A stretch of DNA of 25,589 nucleotides from a virus. Below the pieces are notes generated by a model. It saw nothing but the letters and a program-made list of their open reading frames with translations. It was not told the DNA's origin and searched no databases. The translations under genes and the position numbers were made by a program. The stretch covers positions 1 through 25,589 of the IMG/VR virus record IMGVR_UViG_3300045996_000375; one strand, written 5' to 3'. Below, one piece after another: positions 13,342 through 21,553 of this stretch (positions are counted from its first letter, which is position 1; every line of letters starts with the position of its first letter).

Positions 13342-16142
13342 GTTGAACCGTTTGATAAATAAGATTTTCCTAATGATGAAGTAAGGGAGTGACTAAAACT
13401 CCCATCCGTAATTGTTACTGTATTTCCTGAAGTGTCTACCCTTATAAATTCTACAGGCTGACTTGTCCCATCAGAAGGAGCGCAAAGAGTCGCTGTTATA
13501 TTTCCCCCCGTAGCATCTACAAAATAAAGAGGCACTCCGGCAACTGTTGTAAAGTCTGCTGTCTTTGATTCGTAACCTAAGAAAGGAGCTTTAACAAAAG
13601 AAGCCCCCGATTCAGTTACTTTAAATGATCCTCTTAAGTTGGTAGTATTGTTATCCTCGGTTGTTACTTCGGTATTGGCAGGGACAGATATTCCTAAATA
13701 ATCTTCTACGTCATTATTGACTGTGACGTTATTGCTATTCACTAAGCTATTACCCGAACCAAACACCCTACTACCCGTTCCTCCGATAATGGTGTTATCT
13801 TCTCCAACTGCTGTGTTATTACTTCCCCCAAATACTCGTGAGGTCGAAGTAGAACTATTACCTTCTATTGTGAAAGTTGGATCAGAGATTTTAATATCAT
13901 AATCATCCCCTGAAGTATTCCCGGTTCTAGCCGTTATATCAATTATTTCAGATACGAATGTTGTTCCTGTTTTAAGTTTTAAAAGTTCTACTTGAGTAAC
14001 GTCACTTACTAAAGGATTGTAATTGATAATCTTGTTTACTACATAGTAAGCATCATTGTCCCCAATCTGACAAAACACTTTTTTTCTAAAGGAGAATTGA
14101 TGAATGTCAGCTTCGGTTAATCGGAAATAAGCCTTTATAATTTTAGAGTCTGGATCGGTAATCTCTTCAATAAACTTTGAATAATACTTATTGTACAGGT
14201 TGTTATTCGTCCAAACAGGAGAAGGGAAATTGTAATAAAGTTCTTTTGGTATTCCCCAGTTCAAATCAAACGTAGGACTATAAGGATTATCTACGTGACC
14301 GGCAAAAGGAACTTGAGTATAAGTAGTTGTCCCTCCTGCATGAACCAAAGACCAAGAGCCAGAGATTGTGATTAAGCCTCCGTAGTAAATGCTACGGATA
14401 TTCGCTTTCATAGGCTTGATAGTTCCGTTATCATTTTTATAGATAGCCGGAATAACCATGTCATTAAGAATGTTACCAACCAATACCGTATTTGATATTA
14501 TTAGCTCTGTTTTATTGTCACTTTTGTTAAAGTCGTTCGATACTTCAATTAATTCAGATCCGTAAACTTCCTTATAAGTAGTTTCGTATTTCTCATTCCA
14601 GTAATCTTTATCTGGCTTATATGTATACCTTAAATTCTTAAAGTTGAGTTCTCCAACCGGATTAATTTCCCATCCTTTACTAGGGTCGAACTTGTCGGTC
14701 CAGTTCACATAAGCGCCGGTATAAAACCCATCGTCCCTTGATTCTAATACTAACTTTTTTGGATTGGTAGGATCTACGTCCATGTAGATGTTGTACTTCT
14801 TAAACATTGTAAGAAGCCAGTCCTTTTGCTTTACATCTTTCGGAATAGTATTATTTACCGTTAAAGTATTTCCCTCCACTACTTGAGGACTCAATAAACA
14901 ATAGAATGTCGAAGGAACTTTAACTCCTAAAGTGAATGTTCCTGTAGTCGCTGTGTTAGCACCTGTGAAAGTTGGTACACTCCAAAAAGTTGTAGTTCTT
15001 ACTTTGATTCTGAACTGATCGCCCGCAGCAAACAAAGCAGAAGAACAAGTAAGATATTGGGTAACCGTGACTGTAGCTGCTCCTGTAGTTCCTGTAATTG
15101 TAGGAGTGTAAGTTGTAGGTGAGGACTGATAAATAGACCATGTTGCCCCGCCATCGGTAGACCTTTGAGTTAAAATAGAATAACCAACCTGAGCAGAAAA
15201 AGACGTTGTAGACGTTGGAGGCGTTACGGTCAAGTCCATTGTCAGGTTAGTAGATATTGTATAATATCCGGCTGTGCCTACTGTAAAGACTCCTGTTGCC
15301 GTATTATAATTACCTCCCGCATCATTAAAGGGAACGGTTGAATCGTCGTTAAATATTAAGGCGTTATCGTTCTGGTTTGGTACAGTCTTCCACGAACTCG
15401 ACACATAAGAGATAGTATGATTGAAACTCTGGGTAGAACTACGCCCTGCGTAAAACTGAGCGTTATTAACTTGAGTCGGACTTAAGCTTAAGAACTCATC
15501 GACACAAGGAACCAACATTCTCTTAACTAAACTCGAAGTAAGAACGGTTGAAGTATAGGAGTACCCCTTCCCTTCAATTATTTTCTTTATGTATTCGTAC
15601 TCTGAGAAGGCTGGTTTAAGGTGAGTCGTTTTAAAACTGATAGCGTTCTGACCATTGAACCCATAATCAATTAAAGGATAAGTATACCCTAGTCCCGAAG
15701 TATTAGACCAACTGTTAACTATGTTGGTTTGATTTAAGGTATGATCGTAAGCTGAGAAGTCTAAATCTTCAAGTTTATCATCTCCTAAGTCAAGGAATAA
15801 ATTACCCTGTACCCCTATGATGTTACATTCATAAAATATCAGATCGTCTTTTCTTTTGATTCTGAGTAGCTGTAAGTCCCCTCTGAAGTTTTCTAAAGAA
15901 TTGACATAATAAATTGCAGGTATCTTAACGTTGGGGTTGTAAGAACTTAATTTGATATTGACTTCAAAGATGTGTTCAAACAACTGATTAACGTCTTGAG
16001 TGCCTGGAATCGTGACCGTCTTTGTCATTGACGAATCCCTCTTATCAGGCTCTCTTACATTTGCTATCGCATAATTACATGATACCGGAATAGCTGAACT
16101 TAACTGTACGCTCGTTCCATCTATGATTAACTGAGCTGTCAT
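13323..16142 (-). CDS. Large tail-tip / baseplate-like protein with beta-roll and fibre-type C-terminus
   Basis: The protein has 939 residues. The first 120 residues (REPDKRDSSMTKTVTIPGTQ, LFEHIFEVN, PAIYYVNSLENFRGDLQL) match a pattern I know from Bacteroidota phage tail-tip proteins: SKTITIPGTxxNxxxFGHIFE...FRGxLQL. The middle third is beta-rich. Residues about 770-815 hold short YadA-like repeats (GGSNNTAVGEDNTIIGG). Residues about 840-939 form a fibre-type C-terminal domain (DFTTVAGVPLYFVDA, TVTITDGS, YLSNGSTWF). It is coupled to the genes on both sides. It is probably a tail hub or host-contact protein. No enzymatic motif was found. Confidence 0.65.
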   Translation of the reverse strand: MTAQLIIDGTSVQLSSAIPVSCNYAIANVREPDKRDSSMTKTVTIPGTQDVNQLFEHIFEVNIKLSSYNPNVKIPAIYYVNSLENFRGDLQLLRIKRKDDLIFYECNIIGVQGNLFLDLGDDKLEDLDFSAYDHTLNQTNIVNSWSNTSGLGYTYPLIDYGFNGQNAISFKTTHLKPAFSEYEYIKKIIEGKGYSYTSTVLTSSLVKRMLVPCVDEFLSLSPTQVNNAQFYAGRSSTQSFNHTISYVSSSWKTVPNQNDNALIFNDDSTVPFNDAGGNYNTATGVFTVGTAGYYTISTNLTMDLTVTPPTSTTSFSAQVGYSILTQRSTDGGATWSIYQSSPTTYTPTITGTTGAATVTVTQYLTCSSALFAAGDQFRIKVRTTTFWSVPTFTGANTATTGTFTLGVKVPSTFYCLLSPQVVEGNTLTVNNTIPKDVKQKDWLLTMFKKYNIYMDVDPTNPKKLVLESRDDGFYTGAYVNWTDKFDPSKGWEINPVGELNFKNLRYTYKPDKDYWNEKYETTYKEVYGSELIEVSNDFNKSDNKTELIISNTVLVGNILNDMVIPAIYKNDNGTIKPMKANIRSIYYGGLITISGSWSLVHAGGTTTYTQVPFAGHVDNPYSPTFDLNWGIPKELYYNFPSPVWTNNNLYNKYYSKFIEEITDPDSKIIKAYFRLTEADIHQFSFRKKVFCQIGDNDAYYVVNKIINYNPLVSDVTQVELLKLKTGTTFVSEIIDITARTGNTSGDDYDIKISDPTFTIEGNSSTSTSRVFGGSNNTAVGEDNTIIGGTGSRVFGSGNSLVNSNNVTVNNDVEDYLGISVPANTEVTTEDNNTTNLRGSFKVTESGASFVKAPFLGYESKTADFTTVAGVPLYFVDATGGNITATLCAPSDGTSQPVEFIRVDTSGNTVTITDGSFSHSLTSSLGKSYLSNGSTWFQRT

Positions 16143-17368
16143 ATTACGTCCTGCCTATAGTTTTTATGATTGAACTCTACTGTTAATTCGAGATTAAAAA
16201 GCTTTTCATTCTGATAGGTCTTTTCAAAGTATTTGGTATCTGTTATCCTGACTGAATAAGTCTGACCTATTGCATACTGAATGTAAACGGAAGGAGAAGA
16301 AAGTAACTGTTCTAATTGAGTGCTTTGAGTTTCATTGATCCAATCGGACTTTAACTTTAAGGTCTTTCCCTTTTGTACACTTAAAGTATTGGTCACTCCC
16401 TTTGTAGAAGCATAGGTATAAGTAGAAGTGCCTGAATAAGGAATGTGATCTACGTAGGTCTTTTGATATTCATGATTTTTCTCATGCGCTACTGAGAACG
16501 GGAAACAATCATAAGCTCCCGCATCGTTTAAATAATGAAGCCAGAATACCTGATCTTTGGTACAGATGGAATCTACATAAACTGTAAGTGTCGAGCTTAC
16601 ATCGTTCTCATCATCAATAAAGCTTAACACATATTTACTAGCATTGGGGTCTATCGGAACTACGCCTCCGGTAACTTGAGCTAAAGGACAATTTAAAAGA
16701 CCATCTTTGCTTACGTCAATACATAAATACCTCTCATACCAGGTAGCTGAATTGTGAAAAGGATTATTAATTTCTTTGGTAAGGGTGAGTACATAAATAG
16801 GACCGCCCGTATAAGAGTCTACCACTATCTTTTTAAAAGTGGCTGTAGCATCAGCAAGGAAGTATAAGTAAAGACTGTTGGAGGAGGTGACATAAACCTC
16901 ATTATCTCTTTTGTAAGGAAGGTCATTTAAGTACCGAATAGTGGTAAGATCGCTCACATAATTACCAGCACTGTAAGAAGGCCAGTCTAAAAAGTCCTCC
17001 CTTCCATTCCATACATAATAAGTAATATTAGATCCTGCATAATAAGTAGGTGTCGCTCCGTACTCCTCGCCAATGTTTACTACAACCTTTATCAATCCGT
17101 CCGTGACTGTTTTCCAACCATAAAGACCAAGAGGGATATAGGATTTACAGAAAGACCGAACGAAGGATTTAGCGTTAAACTTTAAATAAGTATCGGGAGG
17201 CGTGTTAACCGGCACATCGTATGTGGTAGACCCAGCTTGATTCGATATTGTGATTTTTACATAATACCGAAAATTAGGCTGCGCCAACTGATTGGAGAGG
17301 GCATCAAACCATTGATTGTTAAAAGCTGGAGTATTGGTTGCTGGCTGTTGACTTACTGTGATTGCCAT
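16139..17368 (-). CDS. Putative distal tail / tail structural protein
   Basis: The protein has 409 residues and is beta-rich and aromatic, with many Tyr, Trp and Thr. The N-terminus (QPATNTPAFNNQWFDALSNQ) leads to a beta-sandwich with FRYYVKITI. The C-terminal third has TLSVQKGKTLKLKSDWINET and LEQLLSSPSVYIQY. This order recurs in Bacteroidota phage tails before the tip gene; a distal-tail role is an analogy. It overlaps the gp10-like stop as TAATG and the tip gene start as ATGA. No signal peptide or membrane segment is seen. Confidence 0.5.
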   Translation of the reverse strand: MAITVSQQPATNTPAFNNQWFDALSNQLAQPNFRYYVKITISNQAGSTTYDVPVNTPPDTYLKFNAKSFVRSFCKSYIPLGLYGWKTVTDGLIKVVVNIGEEYGATPTYYAGSNITYYVWNGREDFLDWPSYSAGNYVSDLTTIRYLNDLPYKRDNEVYVTSSNSLYLYFLADATATFKKIVVDSYTGGPIYVLTLTKEINNPFHNSATWYERYLCIDVSKDGLLNCPLAQVTGGVVPIDPNASKYVLSFIDDENDVSSTLTVYVDSICTKDQVFWLHYLNDAGAYDCFPFSVAHEKNHEYQKTYVDHIPYSGTSTYTYASTKGVTNTLSVQKGKTLKLKSDWINETQSTQLEQLLSSPSVYIQYAIGQTYSVRITDTKYFEKTYQNEKLFNLELTVEFNHKNYRQDVI

Positions 17369-17931
17369 TATTCGTTTACGTCTTTAAATATTATATCAAT
17401 GTCTTTTTCAAACTGGTCATTAATTAGCTTCTGAAGAATCTCTACTCTTCCATCATATCTTACACTTTCCCAAAACAGATTACCTTCATATCCTTTTTTC
17501 TGAATCTTTCGGGCTATGGCAAAGGCGAAGCTTTTAATCTTTGATTCTATACTTGCTTGCTTGAATACCTTTTTTACACGTTTGCTTTTTAGCCCTTTTA
17601 TTTTCTTCTTTCTTAAGTCAGATAATTTTGGGGTGAGTCCTTTGCGCTTAATCCATCTCATTATGGACTCTTGTCCTTCTTGGCTTACATTCCCCGGCTT
17701 TCTTCCAACATCTATCCAGTAGTAAGATTTATCCATATAAAAGGTCATGGATATGCCCCCGTTTCCATATTCAACTGAATACTTAATAGAGGCGGCTAGT
17801 CTGCTGTTAGGATTAAAAGAACTTCCTTTCCTTGCTGCTTTAGCCGCTTGTTTTTCATTCAAGGACTTTCTTACATCATCAACTAAAGTCTTTCCGAACT
17901 CATCTAATATGTCTTGTATGGTTTCGCTCAA
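17368..17931 (-). CDS. HK97 gp10-like tail completion / neck protein
   Basis: The protein has 187 residues from a TTG at 17931; no ATG lies near the N-terminus, and the TTG overlaps the frameshift-ORF stop as TTGA. The core phrase YYWIDVGRKPGNV, then ESIMRWIKRKGL, then FAFAIARKIQKKGYEGNLFWESV is the gp10-like pattern (VDxGRxPG...IxxWIxxKGI...LAFAIxxxIxxKG). It is Lys-rich. These proteins close the head-tail joint or terminate the tail. In other phages the gene lies near connector and tail terminator; here it is placed beside the tail chaperones. Confidence 0.7.
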   Translation of the reverse strand: MSETIQDILDEFGKTLVDDVRKSLNEKQAAKAARKGSSFNPNSRLAASIKYSVEYGNGGISMTFYMDKSYYWIDVGRKPGNVSQEGQESIMRWIKRKGLTPKLSDLRKKKIKGLKSKRVKKVFKQASIESKIKSFAFAIARKIQKKGYEGNLFWESVRYDGRVEILQKLINDQFEKDIDIIFKDVNE

Positions 17932-18670
17932 CTTCTGTTAAATGCCTTTAGTGTTTCTTCGATCTCTCCTTTTTGCTTCATGTACTGTAAGTATCCCAGA
18001 TAGTCCACAAAATTTGTTTTAAGCAATTCCTGAAACTTTATAAAGTCATATCCTACTGATTCCATCATAACGTTATACCAGCCATAATCTCTCCTGAAGA
18101 GATACCAAGGGTCTGTAGAAACTCCTTGTCCTGACTCATCTCCTTCAGATGTTCCTTTATTGTTTGATTTGCTTCTTCCAAAAAGAGGATCAAAACGGGA
18201 TTCAACCTCTCCCAAACTTTTGAGTAAAAAAAAACCGTCCCCCAAACAGAACCGATCTTAGCTTTAAGAAAGTCTTTGGCTATTTCTTGTTGGTTCTCGG
18301 AATCCCACTCTTTACCTTCCGGATAAAAGCAGAGTGAGCAGATAAAGTGTAAATTCTTGTACTTGCCTAATTGGTTATAAGTCTCTAAGGCTGTTCCCTG
18401 ATTAGTTGAGAACTTAGTAACATCGGTAACTGAATCGTACCGCTTACCGTTAACCTCAACCTTTTCAACTATCTTTTCAGAAGGTCTTGATGCTATCAAA
18501 TTTTTAATAAGGAAAGAATAAACCTCGTATTCACTAAAAGGAATACTGTCAGGATCTTTACCGGTGAAGTAGTTTATTAACTTAGGCGTACTCTCTTCCT
18601 TTGATTCAAGTACCTCATGAATAAACATAAACTGTTCAACGGTGCATTCATCGTATGATTTAGGTATCAT
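17928..18670 (-). CDS. Tail assembly chaperone, -1 frameshift product (gpGT-like)
   Basis: The first 148 residues are shared with the 201-residue protein. After the slip at 18227 the frame changes by -1 and adds 99 residues to a stop at 17928, for 247 in total. The added part has a Ser/Gly/Asp linker (SKSNNKGTSEGDESG) and a compact helical domain with PWYLFRRDYGWYNVMMESVG and LGYLQYMKQKGEIEE. The frame has no good independent start: only a TTG at 18245, within 20 nt of the slip site. The stop overlaps the next start as TTGA. Residues after the slip resemble a real protein, which supports dual coding of 18065-18227. Confidence 0.6.
18065..18670 (-). CDS. Tail assembly chaperone, unshifted product (gpG-like)
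   Basis: The protein has 201 residues from an ATG 6 nt after a copy of the repeated 26-bp element. It is helical and acidic, beginning PKSYDECTVEQFMFIHEVLE and containing LGKYKNLHFICSLCFYP. It follows the terminases and precedes other tail genes. The T_TTT_TTT site at 18233-18227 would let some ribosomes shift by -1, giving a longer form. Lambda-type gpG and gpGT chaperones work this way, coating the tape measure before tube assembly. The family assignment is by position, helical content and the slip site, not by sequence identity. Confidence 0.65.
   Translation of the reverse strand: MIPKSYDECTVEQFMFIHEVLESKEESTPKLINYFTGKDPDSIPFSEYEVYSFLIKNLIASRPSEKIVEKVEVNGKRYDSVTDVTKFSTNQGTALETYNQLGKYKNLHFICSLCFYPEGKEWDSENQQEIAKDFLKAKIGSVWGTVFFYSKVWERLNPVLILFLEEANQTIKEHLKEMSQDKEFLQTLGISSGEIMAGITL
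18226..18235 (-). other. Predicted -1 ribosomal slippery site
   Basis: On the - strand the zero-frame codons are GTT TTT TTT TAC (18235-18224), giving T_TTT_TTT with both tRNAs able to re-pair after a 1-nt backward slip. Nine T in a row could also cause transcriptional slippage. A G-rich stretch (GGGGGACGG) lies just upstream. Confidence 0.6.
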
Positions 18671-18676
18671 ACTTAT

Positions 18677-18702
18677 AATAATACACCTAGCCTGTTTTTT
18701 GT
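18677..18702 (-). promoter_or_regulatory. Repeated late element, copy 2
   Basis: ACAAAA (18702-18697), 11 nt, TGTATTATT (18685-18677) lies 6 nt before the tail chaperone ATG, in the only gap between the terminase and tail blocks. The first box differs from the consensus GCAAAA at one base. Confidence 0.55.
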
Positions 18703-18709
18703 AAAGGGC

Positions 18710-19936
18710 TTAGTAGAACTCTATTGAATCGTCTTTATTAATCTTATTCAGAGCAACATAGCGGAGGGCATCAATAGCATGGTTATTTAAATCTACCGGT
18801 TCGTTTTGGGCTGCCCCTGTTTTGTCAGATTTCCATTTATAGGTCTTAAGTTCTTTTATAAGATTAGTGGAATCTGAGGTAATATTTAATTTATACTGCT
18901 GAAGGGTGTCAATAGAGTTTTTAACGGAGTCCGGACCTTTCTTTGCCCCCTCAACATTAAAGCCAAATCTACTCAGGTCTTCAATACTTTTAGGTTCAGC
19001 AGAATCGCAAACAATCTCCTCAAAGTTTATTGGAATAGTCCGTAGCTTAGCTGATATGTCAGAATTGGTAAGCCTTGTTTTATAAATAAACTCCTTTACA
19101 TAAAGCTCCCCGTTCTGCTTCCAGACTCCAACTAAAGCAGTAGGATCATTTGTAAATCCAAAGTCAAGCCCATAAGAAATAAAGGTTGCATCTTTAGGTA
19201 TCTCGGAACATTCCTTCCAGTTGTCAAAAATAACTCCTTCTAAGGCTCCGGTTAATCCAAGACCATACACCCTCCATTTATTCGCCCAGTATTTACTTAG
19301 TATATTCTCAGGCTTAAACAACTCATCAAAAGGAATGTCGGGATTCTTAAACCCCTTTTCTTTATATCCTAAAATTGCTTTTACCTCGCTCTCTGCCAGG
19401 TATTCGTTATCTTCAAAAGTTAAGGTTATAAAGTTCTTTTCGTTAATCAGTTCGTCTCCCCAAAACAGCTCATCGGGATTGAAGTCAATAATTGTTAAGG
19501 CTGCTCTAGATATAAACTGATTGGCAGTTTCCATATCCATTTTATTAGCCTCGTTTATGTATAAGATATCCCGCCTGAATCCCTTTCCAAGATCCGTAAC
19601 GTCTGCTCCAAGAAAATCCATGTAGCTATCATTCGGATATTCGTGCTTACTTTCTGATTTATTAAACTCATCGGTAGTGATTATCCCCCAGTCTTTACAT
19701 ATCTTCTTATAGTCACGAATAACTGTTCGCTTCATCTTTGATAGCTCCGAAGATAAAACGGTTGCCTCCTTTTCAGAATTAAGGAGGGCTTGGATAATTA
19801 GCTGTAGAATTGAAATGGTCTTACTTGCTCCTTGACCACCCCTAACAACAAATACGTTTTCGTCTGGATTATCAAGTATTAGCCGGAGAAGTTTAAAGTA
19901 AGCTTTAGTGTATTTGTATTTATTTCCGGTTTCCAA
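18710..19936 (-). CDS. terL: Terminase large subunit
   Basis: The protein has 408 residues from a TTG at 19936; no ATG is available before the ATPase motif, and the start overlaps the small-subunit gene by 17 bp. The Walker A motif is GGQGASKT (33-40) and the Walker B region is RDILYINEANK (145-155). The nuclease half has GLDFGFTNDPTA, with the first metal Asp, then CDSAEPKSI, and a C-terminal VDLNNHAIDALRY with the last acidic residue. It cuts concatemeric DNA and pumps it through the portal. Length is normal for a PBSX-like large subunit. Confidence 0.93.
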   Translation of the reverse strand: METGNKYKYTKAYFKLLRLILDNPDENVFVVRGGQGASKTISILQLIIQALLNSEKEATVLSSELSKMKRTVIRDYKKICKDWGIITTDEFNKSESKHEYPNDSYMDFLGADVTDLGKGFRRDILYINEANKMDMETANQFISRAALTIIDFNPDELFWGDELINEKNFITLTFEDNEYLAESEVKAILGYKEKGFKNPDIPFDELFKPENILSKYWANKWRVYGLGLTGALEGVIFDNWKECSEIPKDATFISYGLDFGFTNDPTALVGVWKQNGELYVKEFIYKTRLTNSDISAKLRTIPINFEEIVCDSAEPKSIEDLSRFGFNVEGAKKGPDSVKNSIDTLQQYKLNITSDSTNLIKELKTYKWKSDKTGAAQNEPVDLNNHAIDALRYVALNKINKDDSIEFY

Positions 19937-20369
19937 TATCAGGAAGGGCAGGGATATTTAAAGTACCCTTAAGTTCGGTCTCAGACTGTTCCTTTAATCC
20001 GAGGTCACGGGATATTATTGTTTGGTTAAACGCTCCCACAGCGGCCCCCTCGAACTTCTGAGTATAGATTATGTTTCTCACGCGCGTAGCAATTTCAATA
20101 AAGTCTTGCCTCTTTTCATAATCTTGCCACGTTTGATGACTAATATCAAGGAACAAATAAAGTCCGGTCCATGTATAAGGAGTCTCGTTAGGTATATGGC
20201 ACTCAACAGCATCCTTTCCATTGAACTCGGTTTTAATCCACTTCCTTTTATCTGTAGCCTCAAAGTATTCTACACAGGCTTCCCAAAGTATTTCAGGAGA
20301 TGAGAATATCTTATCTCTCCCATGCTTTGATCTAAGTTTCCAGAATTGATTATTGTTTGGAGCTGCCAT
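19920..20369 (-). CDS. terS: Terminase small subunit / DNA-packaging protein
   Basis: The protein has 149 residues. TWTGLYLFLDISHQTWQDYE is a helix-turn-helix-like DNA-recognition segment, followed by FIEIATRVRNIIYTQKFEGAAVGAFNQTIISRDLGL, a pattern found in terminase small subunits of Bacteroidota phages. It would recognise the packaging site and feed DNA to the large subunit, whose gene overlaps it by 17 bp. The start overlaps the upstream stop as TAATG. A cos or pac site could not be located. Confidence 0.8.
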   Translation of the reverse strand: MAAPNNNQFWKLRSKHGRDKIFSSPEILWEACVEYFEATDKRKWIKTEFNGKDAVECHIPNETPYTWTGLYLFLDISHQTWQDYEKRQDFIEIATRVRNIIYTQKFEGAAVGAFNQTIISRDLGLKEQSETELKGTLNIPALPDIGNRK

Positions 20370-20590
20370 TATCCTTTACAACATTTTGAATAACTACCAC
20401 TTTCAATGACAGTTCCTTTTTTAATAGCCGATTCTTTTACCCATAGATCGTATTCCTCGCCAAACAATTTAAAAGCTGCGCATACTCTTGTTCCCCTTTC
20501 ATCTATTGAGATACGGTTAATCTTACCTATTAAGATGGTGTTTTCGTTTGCTTGGCAGGCTATGAATTGGCCTATGTTATACTTTTCCAT
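20369..20590 (-). CDS. Small hypothetical protein, beta-rich
   Basis: The protein has 73 residues, predicted as a small beta barrel (IGQFIACQANENTILIGKIN, then TRVCAAFKLFGEEYDLWV), ending in a CCKG tail. It has four cysteines in all. It is coupled to the small terminase by a TAATG overlap. I do not recognise the family; an SH3-like fold is only suggested by strand spacing. Confidence 0.55.
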   Translation of the reverse strand: MEKYNIGQFIACQANENTILIGKINRISIDERGTRVCAAFKLFGEEYDLWVKESAIKKGTVIESGSYSKCCKG

Positions 20591-20676
20591 TTTAATTTAA
20601 GTTTAATCCAACAAGCCCAAAACCTTTTAAGTAGACATACACTATATGGGTATATCCTTCAAAGTATGTATTTCTG
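20591..20676. other. Short intergenic gap in the late operon
   Basis: This 86-bp AT-rich stretch separates the 73- and 72-residue genes. I see no hairpin, no copy of the repeated late element and no full TAnnTTTG box. It is the largest gene-free stretch ahead of the terminases in the operon, so a packaging site could lie here, but no sequence feature shows it. Confidence 0.3.
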
Positions 20677-20895
20677 CTAGGGTTGAACATGGTGTTTTTT
20701 ATTATTGTGCTTTAAGAGCCTTCCCATCATGTGCATATTGTCATCCTTGACAGCCTTTTTAAATTCGTCCTGAAGCAAGTCCCATGTCATATCAGTTACC
20801 TTTCGGGCTTTCTTTCTGGTAAACAATATAAAATCTGCAACCACTACATACAGGGCAACAGCTCCGACTAAAATGATAAACCAAAACTCTATCAT
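20677..20895 (-). CDS. Small single-pass membrane protein
   Basis: The protein has 72 residues. Residues 3-25 form one strong membrane helix (EFWFIILVGAVALYVVVADF), followed by a basic stop (TRKKARK) and a charged cytoplasmic helix (WDLLQDEFKKAVKDD), with a His-rich end. The ATG overlaps the previous stop as ATGA. The role is unknown. A superinfection-related or lysis-related function would be a guess. Confidence 0.55.
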   Translation of the reverse strand: MIEFWFIILVGAVALYVVVADFILFTRKKARKVTDMTWDLLQDEFKKAVKDDNMHMMGRLLKHNNKKHHVQP

Positions 20896-21050
20896 TTATT
20901 CAAATAAGTTAATTCCTGTTCTTTCATTATTGCTTTACAGTTCCAGCACCTTATACCCGCAGAGCGTTTGATAACCTCGTAGACAGGCAGTAAAGTGTCT
21001 ACATAGATCCAACTGTTAGCTCCGCAGGTATGAGTTAAATAATACTTCAA
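20892..21050 (-). CDS. 52-residue Cys-containing small gene
   Basis: It starts at a TTG (21050) that overlaps the previous stop as TTGA, and ends with a TGA that overlaps the next ATG as ATGA. The product has THTCGANSW near the N-terminus and RCWNCKA in the middle; CX2C plus His/Cys could bind zinc. Coupling on both sides and the amino-acid composition support a real gene, although it has only 52 codons and no ATG start until residue 42. Confidence 0.6.
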   Translation of the reverse strand: MKYYLTHTCGANSWIYVDTLLPVYEVIKRSAGIRCWNCKAIMKEQELTYLNK

Positions 21051-21307
21051 TTCTCTTTTATCTTTTTAGGGATGTCTGCTTTATGGTTTAGGATCTTTAC
21101 CCTTTGATCTTTTAAGTAATCAACCATCCAGTTATATTCTTTTAAGGTAAGGTCATTAGGTAAGGCAATAGGTCTGCGAATTACTTTGCCGTGTTTGTAG
21201 TCAGATAGTTCTACTAAAACTTTACAATAAGCCTCTTGAAGCTCATCATAAGTCATTTCTACCGGAGGTGGTAGATTTTTAATTTCAGTTTGGTTTTCGG
21301 GTTCCAT
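21047..21307 (-). CDS. Small hypothetical protein
   Basis: The protein has 86 residues from an ATG placed directly after the preceding stop (0 bp gap). It is helical with a Pro-rich N-terminus (NLPPPVEMTYDELQEAYCKV). A middle segment IRRPIALPNDLTLKEYNWMV is followed by a basic C-terminus. No family is recognised. It is the third gene of the leftward operon, ahead of the terminases. Confidence 0.55.
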   Translation of the reverse strand: MEPENQTEIKNLPPPVEMTYDELQEAYCKVLVELSDYKHGKVIRRPIALPNDLTLKEYNWMVDYLKDQRVKILNHKADIPKKIKEN

Positions 21308-21547
21308 TTATTTTTTAGGTTTGGTTTCGGGCTTCTGTGATTTTGATAGCTCAATCTTATACCACATTAACATATCTATGATACAGTCCTGACAGCCTCC
21401 GTGAACGTTTACGCTTGGGTTAGCTTCTTTGAAAGGCTTGATTAATGGCTGTAAGATGTCGCTTGACCATTGAAGTCTGGCGTTAGTATCTATCCAAAGT
21501 TGAAAGGTTGGTAGATTGGATTGAAAATGTTTTAATGCTTCTTCCAT
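21308..21547 (-). CDS. Small hypothetical protein with CxxC
   Basis: The protein has 79 residues. The N-terminal helix contains FQLWIDTNARLQWSSDIL, and residues about 50-60 read HGGCQDCIIDMLMW, a CxxC at a helix start. A copy of the repeated 26-bp element lies 6 nt upstream of the ATG. I recall short proteins with a GGCxDCIxxML pattern in Bacteroidota phages, of unknown function. It is the first gene of its transcription unit if the element is a promoter. Confidence 0.6.
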   Translation of the reverse strand: MEEALKHFQSNLPTFQLWIDTNARLQWSSDILQPLIKPFKEANPSVNVHGGCQDCIIDMLMWYKIELSKSQKPETKPKK

Positions 21548-21553
21548 AATTAT

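Noticed and set aside
14176-14205. AATAATACT sequence in the tail-tip gene
   Set aside because: There is no second box at the right spacing and it is in the middle of a gene.
14956-15141. 61-codon frame within the tail-tip gene on the same strand
   Set aside because: It lies fully inside a 939-codon gene in another frame, with no coupling or protein-like pattern.
21034-21050. A further AATAATAC sequence resembling the repeated late element
   Set aside because: The ninth base differs and no TTTTGC box follows at 11 nt; it lies in coding sequence (KYYLT).
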